A stretch of 64,000 nt of DNA from Heterodera schachtii (lineage: Eukaryota > Nematoda > Chromadorea > Rhabditida > Heteroderidae). Positions 45,856 to 58,361 of this stretch are shown piece by piece. The stretch covers positions 1,474,175 to 1,538,174 of the forward strand of contig SIJG01000018.1 in the NCBI GenBank assembly GCA_023374025.1. The letters run 5' to 3'. The notes below the pieces were generated by a model. It was given only the letters and a program-made list of their open reading frames with translations. It was not told the origin of the DNA and made no database searches. The number at the start of each line of letters is the position of its first letter. Position 1 is the first letter of the stretch. The position numbers and the translations under genes are program-made.

Positions 45856-47193
45856 TTGCTTGTTTACGTAATTATTTCATATTATTCTATATTAATTCTT
45901 TACTTAAGCTTATTGTTGAATTGTTTCTGTTATTTAAAATAATGAATTAATTTACTATTTATTTAAATTTGATTTTTTTTTTTTTTTACTTTTTATTATG
46001 ATGCATACTAATATATAGTTTATTTGACATTTACAATGGTCAAATGTGATTTAGAGCAAAAAACTATTGATTTTCCATTATTTTTTTCCAAAATATTTTT
46101 TCAGAAGGAATTCTGAATTTTTCTGAAAATTCGAATTTTCATCCTGCAAAAAATTTTTTCAAAATGAGGACATTTTAATGAAATTTACTTCTATTATCTA
46201 TATTTTTTATTTATAAAAAATTAATTTTTAAATTTATAAACATTGTTTTTCAAGCAATTTCTTTCCATCTTTAAATTTGCTGGTTGAACTTTTGTTTGTC
46301 CAACAGAAGAAGTTAATCGTTGTGGGTGAAGTTGTTGTTGAGTTTGTTCAGCTGGTGCTGAACTGTTCTTATATTAATATTGTGTTTATCTTTTGACTTG
46401 TCTAAATTTTATTAATTGGAACTTATTGAATTTCAACTCATTGTGATCGACGTCAGAAATGCAGTTGCTGCTCCAATCAAGAGTCCAACGGTTATCAAAT
46501 CTCTTTCTTTTCGAGACTTGACTTTGGCTTTTTCAGTTTTTTACTGTAAATTTAATGGATTTTTTTTATTTATTCGGCCAATTTCGTTCATTTTGAATTA
46601 AGGGTTTTCAATTTTTTTTTAAATTTTTGAACACCAAATGCAATTTCCGACCCATAAAAGCGTTTTTTCAATTATATTATTTAATACTATTAACAGTTAG
46701 AAATTTTTTTATCGGTTTTTACAACTTTTTTTTTTTTTTACAAAAATAGGTAGTAGCGAATTCCTATGCTGTTTTTTTTTTCTTCAGGATTTATTTTTGT
46801 TTGATTTGATTTATTTAAAGGAATTCTTTTTCTCCTCATTCTTGCATATCTTCCGAATATTTCAGCCACTTTTTAAAAAAATTACATTTTAAAAAATTTA
46901 TTTTTTTATAAATTTTAATTTATCACATTTATTGATGGATAAAAAAACTTTTTTTTTGTTTTCATTTTTAAACTTTATATTTTTAGCCACTTCGTATTCT
47001 GATTTTAAAATTTCTCAGTGTTTAGGTATTTTACATTTTTAATTTGATATTTTAAGAAAGTTTCTTATTCTCTTTTTTTCACTCAGTTTGCCAGTGTATG
47101 TTTAAAAATTGAATTGTTTGTTCTTTACTTGATCTCTCCTCCAGCGATGTCAAAAGTGAATGGAAATTGCAAATTTTCATTGTATTTTCTAAT
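45856..47193 (-). pseudogene. Further decayed fragments of the minus-strand family
   Basis: 47120-47165 reads QFPFTFDIAGGEIK then a stop on the minus strand, matching EFPLTFVIAGGEIQ at 40545. 46829-46865 is a copy of the CTCCTCATTCTTGCATATC segment. The spacing and order of the two (300-400 bp apart) are the same at 34.2-34.5 kb and 59.2-59.6 kb. The rest is AT-rich and non-coding. Confidence 0.4.
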
Positions 47194-47201
47194 GTTGAAA
47201 C

Positions 47202-48079
47202 TAGAGTTGGTCGGGACCGGGACCGGGATCGGGACCGGGACGGGAATTCCCGGTTTTTTCAGGTCCCGGTCCCGGTCCCGATCCCGGTTTTTGGAAAAAC
47301 AGAAATCCCGGTCCCGGTTTTGCCAGTCCCGGTCCCGGCGGGACTAAATAAGCACTGGTAAGAATGGGGGTCTGGGTGAGAAAAGAAAAGGGAATTGGTG
47401 AGAAGGAGAAATCTTTGAGAAAAAAAAATTAATTATTTATTTTATTTATTGCCTTTTTTTCACATCGTTATGTGGTCTAGTGGCTAACTTTCTGACTTTC
47501 ATTATTTGTCTCTTGGTTTCAATTCCTCTATGGAAAAGAGACTTTTTTATATTTTCTTTACAATTATTTTTATTGAATTTAATTAATAAAAATATTTCAA
47601 CTTAAAAATTATTATTATTTTCATTTTTAACAGCCTAAAACCCCATAAATTAATCAAATATTTGGTCATTTTTTGACAAATTCAGTTAAGAAATCGCACT
47701 CAAATTTTCAAAATTTTTCCTGCGGTGCCTATCGGCACCGCCGGACCCCCCCCCCCCCCGAACTAAAAATTTTTAAAAATTTCCAAAGAATAATGGAAAA
47801 ATTCTTCGAATCCCTCCCCCAAACGAAAATTTAAAAAATTTTATGCGTATATTTTTGAATGTAGGCAATTTTCGTAACAAAGTGCACTCAAATTATCAAA
47901 TTTTTTTCAAAAAATTTTCTCTTGTAAAAATTCCCGGTTGGTCCCGGTCCCGGCTTTTTTCGCGGTCCCGATCCCGGTCCCGGTCAAAAAACTTGGTCCC
48001 GGTCCCGGTCCCGACTTTTCTGGTCCCGGCAAGTCCCGGTCCCGTTTTTTGTCAAATTTCCCGGTCCCGACCAACTCTA
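47202..48079. mobile_element. hAT-like element with CCCGGTCCCGG arrays (full copy)
   Basis: The ends TAGAGTTGGTCGGGACCGGG are mirrored exactly at 48060-48079. GTTGAAAC is duplicated (47194-47201 and 48080-48087). GGGACC words fill both ends. The core palindrome is at 47721-47743. A ~90-bp tRNA-like insert lies at about 47455-47550. The truncated copy at 225-955 belongs to the same family. No transposase is present. Confidence 0.93.
47467..47532 (+). repeat. tRNA-Glu-like relic inside a hAT-like element
   Basis: TATGTGGTCTAGTGGCTAA matches the D-arm/A-box of eukaryotic tRNA-Glu. GACTTTCATT has a TTC anticodon-loop look, and GGTTTCAATTCC is a B box with one extra T. The stems do not pair well, so it is a pseudo-tRNA or SINE head. 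It is absent from the related copy at 225-955, so it arrived later. Confidence 0.5.
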
Positions 48080-48087
48080 GTTGAAAC

Positions 48088-49404
48088 AAATTTTAATTAC
48101 TGTAAGAACATTCCTTATTGTCTGCATCAGGGTCCATTAAATTATGGCTTACTCTGCATTTTCTTTTTACATTCATTATAGTAATAACATTGGTTTATTC
48201 TTCGTCAAAATTATTTTAGAAAAATCTTCAATTCTAATAAATAAGCAGATAAATTAATGGGCACAATTAATTTTTTGAATATTTCACTATTTGTAATTTT
48301 CGCCTATTTACTCAAGATTTTTAAATTATTTTTTTCTATTTCAAATTTTTTATTGGCAGTGTAAATTATGGAATTTGTTATTTGTTTTTTTAATAAACTT
48401 TTCAATCGAGAGCTCCACGATATTCGTTTGCCAGACGAATGCCAACAACATTTGTTTTTATATGTAGTGTATTTTTTATTTTAATAGTAAAAAAGGTTTT
48501 ATCTATCTATATTTTCTTGTGCATTTGGAATTGTTGATCAGGCTTGGTACATATTTTTTTAATTAAGGTTTTAACTCTTTGAAAACAGCTTTTTCCACCA
48601 AGTTTTCATCGGCAATAATCAAATTTTATGTCTGCATCGGGACCCATTAAATTATTGTACTATAAGAAACCAGAGTTAATGTTATATCCAGATTAATTTA
48701 ATTAAATCTCTCTATTTGTATAATTCAAATTCAAAAGCAGATTGGTCGGCATTAATTATGTCACGCATTTTAATATACCTTAAAAAGTGAGCCCAAAGTT
48801 TAAAAACTTTGATACCATTTAAGTCAATTGCACAGCAAATTAATTTAAATTTCATTACCTTAATTATTGTTATTTTTTTATTATTAAAGGTAGTTAGCAT
48901 TTAAATTTGTTTTAACATATTTTAACATAGATTGCTCCTTTTACATGTATATATTTTTTATATTTTTTGAAAGTTAATAGTATACTCATACTTTATGAAA
49001 AGGTGTTTATTTAAACCTTTTATTTTTTAATGTTCCGTACTTTCTTGGATTATTTTGTAAATTAAATGTTTCTTAAATATATATTTTCCAAATTAAATAT
49101 GTTTTTATTTTATTCAGATTTAATAAATTTTATTGATTTCTATTGTAAATTTTTTACATGCAGAGAATTTTTAATTCGTGTTTCATTTTGGGTTCCTCCC
49201 AATGCTCTAACGATTTTTACTTTAAAAATAGGTAATTTATTTTTTAATTAATTATTAATATGTTAATTTTTTAATGCTTTTTGATGTTTTCTTTCAATTT
49301 AAGTTTTTTCAATAAACTTTTATAGATTTTCAAATTCTATTTCCGGTTATAAATTTCTGGGACGGCCTTTAGTTTTTTGGTAGAGACTAATAAAATTATT
49401 TATT
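48088..49404. repeat. AT-rich DNA with a segment shared with 53884
   Basis: 48711-48780 (CTCTCTATTTGTATAATTC and ATTATGTCACGCATTTTAA) matches 53884-53955 with small differences, another old duplication. No gene is visible. Confidence 0.45.
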
Positions 49405-49475
49405 TTTATTTGGATTTGAACCCAGACCCCCAAAATAATAATTTAAACAACTTAGTATTGAGTCAATTATTTTTA
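49405..49475 (-). repeat. tRNA-like sequence with canonical B box
   Basis: On the minus strand GGGTTCAAATCC (about 49412-49423) is a canonical Pol III B box, and TGACTCAATAC about 45 nt upstream is a weak A box. The predicted arms are poorly paired. Probably a pseudo-tRNA or SINE remnant. Confidence 0.3.
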
Positions 49476-49618
49476 AGTTCGTTTTGATAATGTAATTTTG
49501 ATTTCTTTAGTGTTAACTGTTAGAAACATGTGTTTATTTATCAGCATTTTGCTACTTTTCATTGGTTTGGTCAATTGATATTTTTGATATGATAATTTGC
49601 TGATTCCTATTTTCACCC

Positions 49619-49642
49619 GGCGGCGCCTATCGGCACCGCCGA
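49619..49642. repeat. Solo copy of the hAT-like core palindrome
   Basis: The motif with arms GGCGGCGCC and GGCACCGCC around TATC stands here with only short flanking similarity and no terminal repeats. It is probably what remains of an older element. Confidence 0.6.
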
Positions 49643-49679
49643 GCCATCCGCGGATTTCCAAAAATTTAAAAATCTTGCC

Positions 49680-51589
49680 TCCATTTTTTTGTTAAAGAAT
49701 TTTCAAAAAAGATGAGCATTTTCTTAAGAAAAAAGTGCTTATTTATCCTAAAATTCTTGAAGAGCATGGTATTCGTGTTGTTCGAACTGTAGATATTAAT
49801 ATGTAATAACAAAACTCAATTGAAATTTTAAGGTCCAACATGATGGTGAAGGGATCCTGACACTTCCAGGGGCTATTCATTTTGGATTTAGCACCATATA
49901 TTAAATGTTTTTAAATTTTCAAAAACCTTTATTTAAGGTACAAATTGTGCTATTGCCTGGAACCTAGGTCCGAAAACTTGGGTACCATACGGAAAAATTC
50001 AATTTTAAATGCTAATTTGAACAAATAATTTTATTTATTATTTGCATAAAATGCTTTTCACAGTTTTGGCATCCATATTGTCTATGGTTATGAAAATGAG
50101 CTGCAAAACTTATTTAAATTTTGGATTTCTTGTCACTTTTTCTTTATTGTTTTTTGATTTTGATTAATTTCTTCATTCGGTTTTCTCTAGAATTTTATTC
50201 TTTCTTCTGACTATTATCAGATATTTATATACTTTTTATGTTTGGGTAGGTTAACTTTTTCTTAAATGAATTTATTATTTTGCTTGAAAATCTATTTTCC
50301 TCAAAATATCAATTATTTCGTATAAATATTATAAAAATCTCTCTTTTGAAATGAATTAATGCAAGGGTGTATTTAAGTTAGTTCAACATTTTTCTCAATT
50401 TGAGAATATTAACCGTTATATTATTTAATTTATTTTTTAATTTTTATATTTTTTTTATATTTTAAAAATTTTGCTCAGTTTTTTTCTTACGTAGATGGTT
50501 ATAATGCGATTCTTTGTAATTAAAATATTGATTATATTTATGAATACTTATTATTATTATTAATTAAATAAGCTATTTTTATGAGGATATTTATTTTTAA
50601 CTAATATACTATAATAAGCTTTGGGCACAATTTTATTATATTGTTTAACTTTATTCTATATGTTGGAGTTAAGTTATTTATATATTTTTTTTGTCATTCA
50701 ATTAAAAATTGTTTGAATAATTTTCTTTATGTTTTATTTTTTTTCGTTTTTAACTAATATTTAGACAAATTTCTTAGATATACAAGTTTATCATTATTAA
50801 ATTAAATTATCTCGACCTGTCCTCACCTATCAATTCCCAGCCGAGTTGAAGAAGGGAAGATTATTTCCATTTCGCTCTAATTTTTTAAAGGTTTTCTTCA
50901 ATTAACTAAAGCCCTGTCATTATATTAAAAATAATATTGATATTTTTTAAATGATTTTTTTATTTAATCATTAAATTTATATTTGCCACAACATTTTTCT
51001 AATACTAATATTATTGAATCAAATTAACACCCTGAAACTGATTCTTTATAATCTAAAAATATAATCATTAGTTTTTATTGTTATTTAAGAGGTCTCTAAA
51101 TTTTATAATATATTTTTTTAAAAACAAATCCATGCAAAAAATGCAATTTTTAAAAATCTTTTTGGTATTTTCTTTCTTTTTAATTATTTTAATTATAACA
51201 TTTGTTTCTTTTTTTATATTAATTCTTTTATTCCTTTAAAATATGTATACCCGAAGGTTATATTATATTTATATTATCCTCTTTTTTAGAATTTTGATGT
51301 AAAAAAAAGATGCAAATGTGAAATATTTGCAATTTTCATCAAATTATTTATTTATTACAATATTTTATCATCTCTTTGGCTCGTTGACTTCAGTTTCGCG
51401 AAACTGTGCTCCTTTTATAGCCCAAAGTGTAGCATGAATTTTTGATATTTTTTCCATTAATTATTTTTACTTAAAACATTTTAAAATTAATATTTTCACC
51501 TTCTATTCTCTATTTATGTAATTTCATGAATAAATATTGATTAATTTGGTTATTTTGACAATGCATTTTTTATTCTTTTTAATATATTC
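49680..51589. other. AT-rich DNA without genes
   Basis: No supported gene or bounded element was found in this stretch. Confidence 0.45.
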
Positions 51590-51791
51590 CTATTAAACAG
51601 GGGTGTTATTTTACCTGGTAAACCCGGCATTTGCCGGGTTTTTGGGGTCCGTGCCGGGTTTTTGCCGGGTTTTTGAAATTGCCGGGTTTTTGCCGGGTTT
51701 TGGTTTTTTACTGGGTTTCCTGTTCTATACTCATTTATTTGAATTTTATTAAACATTTCACCAAATTAAGAGCCAACTTAGGAGCTCAGGG

Positions 51792-52179
51792 CGGAACGGG
51801 CCAACTCCGTCCCGCCAACTCCGTCCCAGCCAAGTTTTGAGCAGCATAACTTTTTAAATTGTTGACCAATCCAACAAACTTGATATCATTCGAAAGCTCT
51901 TCACAGGCTCTATTAGCCTACCAATAATTACAGAGAATGTCGAACTGTAAAAAAAGATTGAGATAAAAAACTTCGAAAATTTTGCCTTTTTTTGCAGTTA
52001 TCAACCGACAACTTTTTTGTGAGCAGCTTAATCGCTTAGTAATAGCTTAAAAATTTCTTCTAAACATCCAGAACTTTCGAATGATACCAGGCTTATTATG
52101 TTTGGTCAACTGAGAAAAAAGATATGGCTTCATAAACTTGGCTGGGACGGAGTTGGCGGGACGGAGTTGACCCCTACCG
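51792..52179. mobile_element. Mutator-like foldback nested in a hAT element
   Basis: Ends CGGAACGGGCCAACTCCG and, reversed on the right, CGGTAGGGGTCAACTCCG, with a doubled CAACTCCGTCCCG word. GCTCAGGG(C) is duplicated (51784-51792 and 52180-52188). Arms carry TATCATTCGAAAGCTCTTCA. The ends are nearly those of 25562-25921 except for the subterminal word. It must be younger than the surrounding hAT element. Confidence 0.85.
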
Positions 52180-52500
52180 GCTCAGGGCGACCGGTTCAAT
52201 AGGAAAAACGTGGATGAAAAATGGGCGGCTATTTTCAAAAATCCTAATTTTGTTCTGCTCAAATCACTAGTCTCTGCAATTCTATCCATTTTCCCTTCCA
52301 ATGCCTTTTGTGAATCTGTCTTTTCTGTTCTCAAGAACATCAAAACGGACGAGAGGAATAATATTGGCATACCTTTGTTGAATTCTCTTATTTCAATCAA
52401 ATTCAATTCAAAAATTTCGTGCCTAAATGTTCACAATTATTTTCTTTCACTGCCAAACTTGCTCAAACAGGTGAAAAGTGGTGATAAATATATTGTTTAA
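52180..52500 (+). pseudogene. hAT transposase C-terminal dimerisation domain fragment
   Basis: The open frame continues DRFNRKNVDEKWAAIFKNPN and then IFPSNAFCESVFSVLKNIK and ERNNIGIPLLNSLISIKFN. The block P-S-N-A-x-C-E-S-V-F-S followed by ER-N and LL-S-ISIKFN is the conserved hAT dimerisation region near the C-terminus (consensus PxSxAxxERxFS and RxxLxxxxLxxLLxIxxN). Before the foldback inserted, the frame joined upstream to KHFTKLRANLGAQG at 51740-51792, since the duplicated GCTCAGGGC lies in the same phase on both sides. The catalytic DDE residues and the zinc finger are absent, so it cannot transpose. The frame ends TAA at 52498-52500. Confidence 0.85.
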
Positions 52501-52651
52501 ATGTTTTTGACGTTTTTTACAGTGAAGAATTGACCTAAAAAAATTGCCGGGTTTTTGCCGGGTTTTTGAAAATTTTTGCCGGTTTTTTGCCGGGTATTTC
52601 AACTGGTTTGCCGGGTTTTTAGCCTTTGGCGATAACACCCCTGCTATTAAA

Positions 52652-53418
52652 GTTGTAAAAAGTGATTTTTTATATTTACTATGATAAATTTCTCATTTTC
52701 CTTTATCATATCGTTGTGCTTGTAATTTTCAATTGTTTATACTTTATTATATTTTTAAAGAATTACAAAGACGTACCAAAGCATTTTTAATTTATTATTT
52801 CTTAATAAGCATTTTTCGCTTTAATTTTATTTAAAATTTACTGATTTTCAGGGGTTTAATAATATGATGTTTACATTGCTATTTTCTATATTTTATTATT
52901 TCTTTTTTTAATTCCAGTTTGACAGTTGTTTAATTTGAAATTAGCTAATTTTTTGATAAACTTTTGGTTAAATGCTTAGAGATAAATAAGTTTTACGACA
53001 TATTCTGAATTAAAAAATTTATTATACTGACAGTGCTAATAAATTATAGAGGTGATCGATTTGACAAAAGATTTTCTAATTTAATTATAACTATTAACAT
53101 TGCTTTTGCTGATAATTATTAAATCTATGTTTTGCCTTATTTTCAGTTTTTAATTGTAAGTTTATAATTACAAATTGCTAAAACAAACAATATTTATAGA
53201 TTATTGATGAAGCTAATTTCCAAATATGATTGTTTCATTTTTGAAAATTAGATTAAATTAATTATATGTAATATCGCTGGAGTAAATAACATTTCTTTTA
53301 TTTTTCAAATAATTTTTTAAATTTAAAATTCATAAGATTCTGAGAATTTATAATAAAGAACTTTATTTTTTAGTTTGTAATTAGGTGCTTATTACAGTTT
53401 TATTGGTTGCAGAAATAT
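52652..53418. other. AT-rich DNA without genes
   Basis: No supported feature. Confidence 0.4.
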
Positions 53419-53646
53419 TTAAATAAGATTAAAACATTTAACTATGATAAATAAATTCAATGTTTTGGTGAATTTCTTTCGCTTCACCTTGAAAAATAAC
53501 GGCAGCAACCGTACGCAATCTAATGGGTGCCAATTTAACGCAGTCGTTATTATGCTAAATTGCTTAAAAAATTTGTAAAAATCTCCGGTGCCTTCAAATT
53601 TGGGTTTTTTATACCAGATGGGGTATATTTGTATGTTTATTTGCAT
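53419..53646 (-). pseudogene. Retrotransposon Gag-like fragment
   Basis: The minus-strand frame reads KPKFEGTGDFYKFFKQFS, TALNWHPLDCVRLLPLFF and KRKKFTKTL. The order F-G-x-x-D-x-x-x-F-x-x-x-F, then NW, then LLPLFFK, then KxFxxxL is that of the Gag capsid region of LTR retrotransposons. No nucleocapsid zinc knuckle, protease or polymerase is seen nearby, so it is a solitary relic. The assignment rests on pattern only. Confidence 0.45.
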
Positions 53647-56600
53647 TAATTAATTCTTTCACTTTCACTTGTAATGTATCATATTTTATTTCCAAATCAG
53701 GATCAGCTATTTTGTATTTGCTTTTATTTTAATTCGTTTCCTTTCGGCACTTTTCCTATTTAATTCCTGTTTTGAATTCTTTTTTCATGTTCTTTTTTAC
53801 TTCTTTTGTGTCTTTAAATTTTTACATATAAATTTTATTTTTTAAAACTTTCAATTTATTTGCAAATTATATTTTATTTAAATCTCTCTACTTGTGTAAT
53901 TCCAATCAAAAAGTGTGACCAGCACAAACTATGTCCCGCATTTTAAGATTCTCCTGAGTAATTTTGAAAAATGCATAAAGCCTATTGTGCTGGAGCTTAT
54001 TAAACATTTAATATATTAAATTGGGTAAGCATTGACGATTTAAATAGGATTTCTCTTCGAAAAATATATTTTATTTTTTAATTTCACTAATCAAAGATTG
54101 GCGATTGAAGGTTTTGACGATTGGTTTATGTAAAAAAATATTATTTGAAATATTCTATTTGTTCGTTATTCAAAAAATTTTAAGAATAAAAATATTTTTA
54201 ATCCATATAATTATAATCCTATTCATATTTTTTTCAAACATGATCAAATTTTTTTAAGTTTTGCAAGAACCTACGGGTATCAATTTTACGATGAGTTGGT
54301 TAATAAATTAACACCGATTATTATTGATTTTGTGCCATTTTATTTTTTTTTCTTTTTAATATTACGCAATTTTAGTAAAATTTAATTTTTAATGTTTGGG
54401 AATAATATGTGTTTTGTTTAAAACATTTTTTTGTTTGAATTTGAATTGATCTTCCTGCTTATTTAGGATTAGTTTTTCTTCCTTGACGACATTATGGCGC
54501 AAAAGAATAGAGATTATATGTGCATTTATTACTAAAGCATATTATTAAATTATTAAGTTTAATGTTTCTATTTTGAAAAATTATTTTCTTCGATTTTAAA
54601 ATTTATAATATTTATTTATCTTTTTATTAAAGTTCAAAGTTCATAATTTTAGCAAAAATCATTATACAATAATAAATTTACATGAATTATTTTAATAGCT
54701 GAATATTATTGCCGGATAACCAATCTGTAAATTTAATTTTGAAAAATTTGACCCAAAATTGGGTTTCATTTTAAATTTATGTTTGTTTAAATTTTCAATG
54801 AAATTTGTGAACATCACATATTTTTTTCGATAAACTCATTTTTTATTTTATGCATTGAATGGATGAACCTTAAATTATTTTGGCTTGTTTTATTACCGCC
54901 AAACCAGGTATTTATTAAGAAGGTTTGAATATTATGATGCTTTTATTGCAATTTTTCGAACATTTGAAAAATAAAATTTCAAAATTAATATTTAATGATA
55001 ATTTTATTGAAATTATTTTCCTAAATATAATTTTTTAGTTATTATTGTTCCTTTCTTCTATTTTCATTGGTTTTTTTCTTATTATTTAATACATTAATTT
55101 TAAATAATTTTTTTTTTAAATATTTTTTTACACTTCCAAATTGGGCAATTAAATCTTGAGATTTAATTATTTTAAATACAAAGTCTTTTCAATATTTAAT
55201 GCTTTTTTTAACAATTCAAGTTTTCGAATATAAATGCCAGTAAATCAAACTTTATTATTTTTGAAGTTTTTCATTATCAAAATTCAATCTATTTTTCATT
55301 TGATATATTTTAGTGAAAGGGGTCATAAAAACTGTTGCTAAAAATATCTTTAATTTTATAATTTATAATTTCCATTTTAATTTATTATTTTTTTTTTAAT
55401 TTTACATTTTCAGCTTATTTTTTTATAGTTCATTGCAATTAAGAAATAATAAAAGCCCATTTCAACTTTATGTATTAATGGACGAATTTTAAATATATTT
55501 TTTTGCTGCCTTTATACTACCACCGATCAAAGGTTGAAATAGGTATGAGTTTCCTTTCTTTGTTTGTATTTTACCGATTCTGTTGGTACTCTTTGCTGCT
55601 TACTTTTAAATTTTATGCATTCTGGATTTATTTTGTTTTAATTCTTTTTAATAAATCATTATTTATTAAGCAAAATGTTCTTGTGTTTTTAAATTCAAAA
55701 TTATTTTTTATCTTTGTTTATTCATTGATTGTTTGGTTTATTCCTAAAAAGGCGAGTTCTTTGGGCAATTAGAAACCGCATCGTACGGACGTAACGCCTA
55801 CTTTTCGATTTTATGCTTCATCTTAATAAAATTCTAATTATAATTTTAAATATTTGATACCGAAGCTTCGAAAATAAACTAACGATATTTCATTATTTTT
55901 GATGAAAAAAATAATAAAGTTTTCTGATAATTTATTTTTACTAAATTCATTTGATTGTGTAGAGGTGTGTAGACTGATAATTGAACTAGGTAAGTTCGCA
56001 CACCTTTGCCTTTCATCTTTAATTCGAACAATAATTCTCTTTAATCAAAATTATAGTTAAAATAATATAAAAATATAAAATAATCATGATATATTGATAA
56101 CTTTTTAGAAAAAAATGAAATAAATGCATTTATAATTACAAATTTAAAAATTAATTTTATGTTCATTTTTGTTTAAATTTTATTCCTTTTAAATTATTAA
56201 TATAGGTAGTGAAACATAACTTTTTATACTATATTAAACAAATTTTAGAGATTCATGGCGTAGCCACACGCTTCTTTTAGATCTTGTGAGGATCCTTCTA
56301 TATTATATAAAAAGATTTATTTCTATTAAAATTCATACTTTTCTCTTCTGGTGCTTATTTTTTATTCACTTTATTTTTTCTTTACTTTGTATAATAATTA
56401 GATAACATTCTTTTACTTATTTGTTTGTAATATTACAGAAAATTTATTATATGATTTCTTTTTTATGTTATAGCATAAACATATTTAAAATTATTAAAAT
56501 TCTGAAAAATACTTCTTCAATAACTATACAAAAACATTATATTGGTTAAATGTTTTTTTAGTTTTATTTTCTGCTTTCTTCAGTGTTATTATTTATTATA

Positions 56601-57090
56601 GTTAATGATTAATTAACGAAAATAAAAAAAATGACAATTTTAAATATAAAATTGTTGTTTATTTATAACTTAAAATTATGCCAATTCATTACAGTTTTAA
56701 ATATGAAAAAACAGTAATATTGGTATTATGAATTATTTTTGCTATTTTTTCATTCTTGTAAAAAGTTTTGGGTTTGGTTCAGTAAAATTTTATTTATTTT
56801 TTTCTTATTTTAGTTTTAAGAAATTTTCCAAAATGGCATTTGTGCACCTTAAATTCTTTAAAGATTCTCACGTCGTATATTCGGGTCTAAATCTTTTCCA
56901 TAAAACCTTAATTATTTTTATTATTACTATAAAATCATATGAATTTTGTCATCGATATGCTTATAAATAACATATTATAACACCAACACTTTCCCTGGCT
57001 CCCTGAAAATGCGACAGCGATAAAAAGTTTTTCATTTCAAGAAAATGCGACACTGAGAAAATACGACACCAAACTTAGATTTTTAAAACC
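53647..57090. other. AT-rich DNA without genes
   Basis: Includes the partner (53884-53955) of the segment at 48711. The open frames at 55503 and 56728 are low-complexity hydrophobic translations. From about 56995 repeated AAAATGCGACA words mark another repeat. Confidence 0.45.
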
Positions 57091-57480
57091 ATAATGGGGT
57101 TGGTTCGAGTCCGCTCCACAACACAATGTTTTTATTTATCTATTTTCTTCCTGAAAATTCAAATTGGCTATTCTGAAATTGTTTTGATGTTTGGCCAACC
57201 AATTGGATAATATTGGTATCATTCAAAAGCTCTTGATAGGGAGAAACTTTTTCTAAGCAAATGCCAATTTTCAAAGACTCGTAACTTTTTTCTGGTGCTT
57301 CAAAATGCTTAACATTTACTGAGAAAAAGTTTATCCACATCAAGAGAATTTGAATGATACCAAGAATATATAATTTTATTAGGAAAAAGCTTCAATAAAG
57401 TTTTTCAAAAACAGCCAATTTTTAATTTTCTGAAAATAAGTAAAAATATTCGTTTCGAGAAGCAGACTCGATCCTGCACC
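57091..57480. repeat. Unbounded foldback core with tRNA-like GGTTCGAGTCC
   Basis: GGTTCGAGTCC (57102-57112) is a perfect B box preceded by no clear A box. It is followed by an inverted-repeat core with TTGGTATCATTCAAAAGCTC (57208) and TTGAATGATACCAAGAA (57348). GACTCGATCCTGCACCC at 57470 may be a mirrored tRNA-like end. Terminal repeats were not identified. Confidence 0.45.
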
Positions 57481-57500
57481 CATTTTCTCTTTACTATCCT

Positions 57501-57937
57501 TGGAACCCGTCAGTTGGGCCCTCACGTTTGGGCCCCCACGTTTGGGCCCTCACGTTTGGGCCCCACACGTTTGGGCCCCAGCATGTTTTTCCACGATAGC
57601 TTTTTTCTTTGGCATCCAAATCCAACATTCTTGGTATCATTCGAAAGCTCTTAACATGGTCTATTAGCCTTACTAAAAAACCAAAAGGTTTTTGGCTTTA
57701 AAAAAAGTTTTTAAGAAAAAAATCTCAAAAATTTCAACTTTTTTGCAATTTTCATGTATAACTTTTTTGGTAATTGTCTAATCGCGAAGCAATAGCTTAG
57801 AAAAAGCTTCAAACATGTTAAGCTTTCGAATGATACCAAGTTTATTGGATTTGGGTTACAAAGAAAAAAAGTTATAGAAAGTTATATTGTAAAAATATGC
57901 TGGGGCCCAAACGTGAGGGCCCAACTGACGTAGACCG
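57501..57937. mobile_element. Mutator-like foldback with CACGTTTGGGCCC arrays
   Basis: TACTATCCT is duplicated exactly (57492-57500 and 57938-57946). Ends TGGAACCCGTCAGTTGGG and, reversed, CGGTCTACGTCAGTTGGG resemble those of 25562 and 51792. A four-fold CACGTTTGGGCCC array lies in the left arm only (57517-57582); the right arm has one copy. Arms contain TATCATTCGAAAGCTCTTAA. It is non-coding. Confidence 0.87.
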
Positions 57938-58361
57938 TACTATCCTACAAAATCCTCTTACGCACACACGTAAATTTTTTTAGGTACATATACTCATTTT
58001 CCGGACGATGTATAGAAATAAAAAATCAATTGCATTCTTTTTAAAATCTATGTTTGTGGTCGTATTTTCCGGCTCCCCTTTCTCCATTCCCTGTGGCGTT
58101 TTTTTAAATTTTCGTCTTTAGGGAAAAAAGAGCCTAATAAAGGACTTTTTTAAGAAATGCCAAAATATTCATACATTTGAATGAAACGCATAACAAAAGC
58201 ATTTCGAAATAAGTGCTAAACTTAAAATTGTGTAAATTTTTATTGTTTCCAATTTAGCGAAATTTTGCAGCTCCTTTAATAAAAGTGAAAGCAGAAAATC
58301 CATTCGATTTCTACTTCCACATAATAATGTTTTTGTTTTTTTGTTTTTTTTTTTGCTAGAT
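57938..58361. other. AT-rich DNA without genes
   Basis: GGTCGTATTTTCCGGCTCCCC near 58060 may be the far end of the AAAATGCGACA repeat that starts near 57005. Nothing else is visible. Confidence 0.35.

Larger units (their letters stand above)
51598..52643. mobile_element. hAT element with transposase remnant
   Basis: Ends CAGGGGTGTTAT and ATAACACCCCTG; CTATTAAA duplicated exactly (51590-51597 and 52644-52651). Arrays of TTTTTGCCGGG lie at both ends. It contains the C-terminal part of a hAT transposase and a younger foldback element (51792-52179) that split the transposase frame. The coding part makes the hAT assignment direct here, and by similar architecture it supports the other CAGGG/TAGGG elements. 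Confidence 0.95.

Noticed and set aside
47114..47361. Arg/Ser- and Gly/Asp-rich frames
   Set aside because: Translation of GGGACC subterminal arrays; the same applies to 60583-60877 and 61115-61435.
57517..57582. Possible CRISPR-like short spaced repeats
   Set aside because: The units are contiguous without unique spacers, lie in a transposon arm, and the DNA is eukaryotic.
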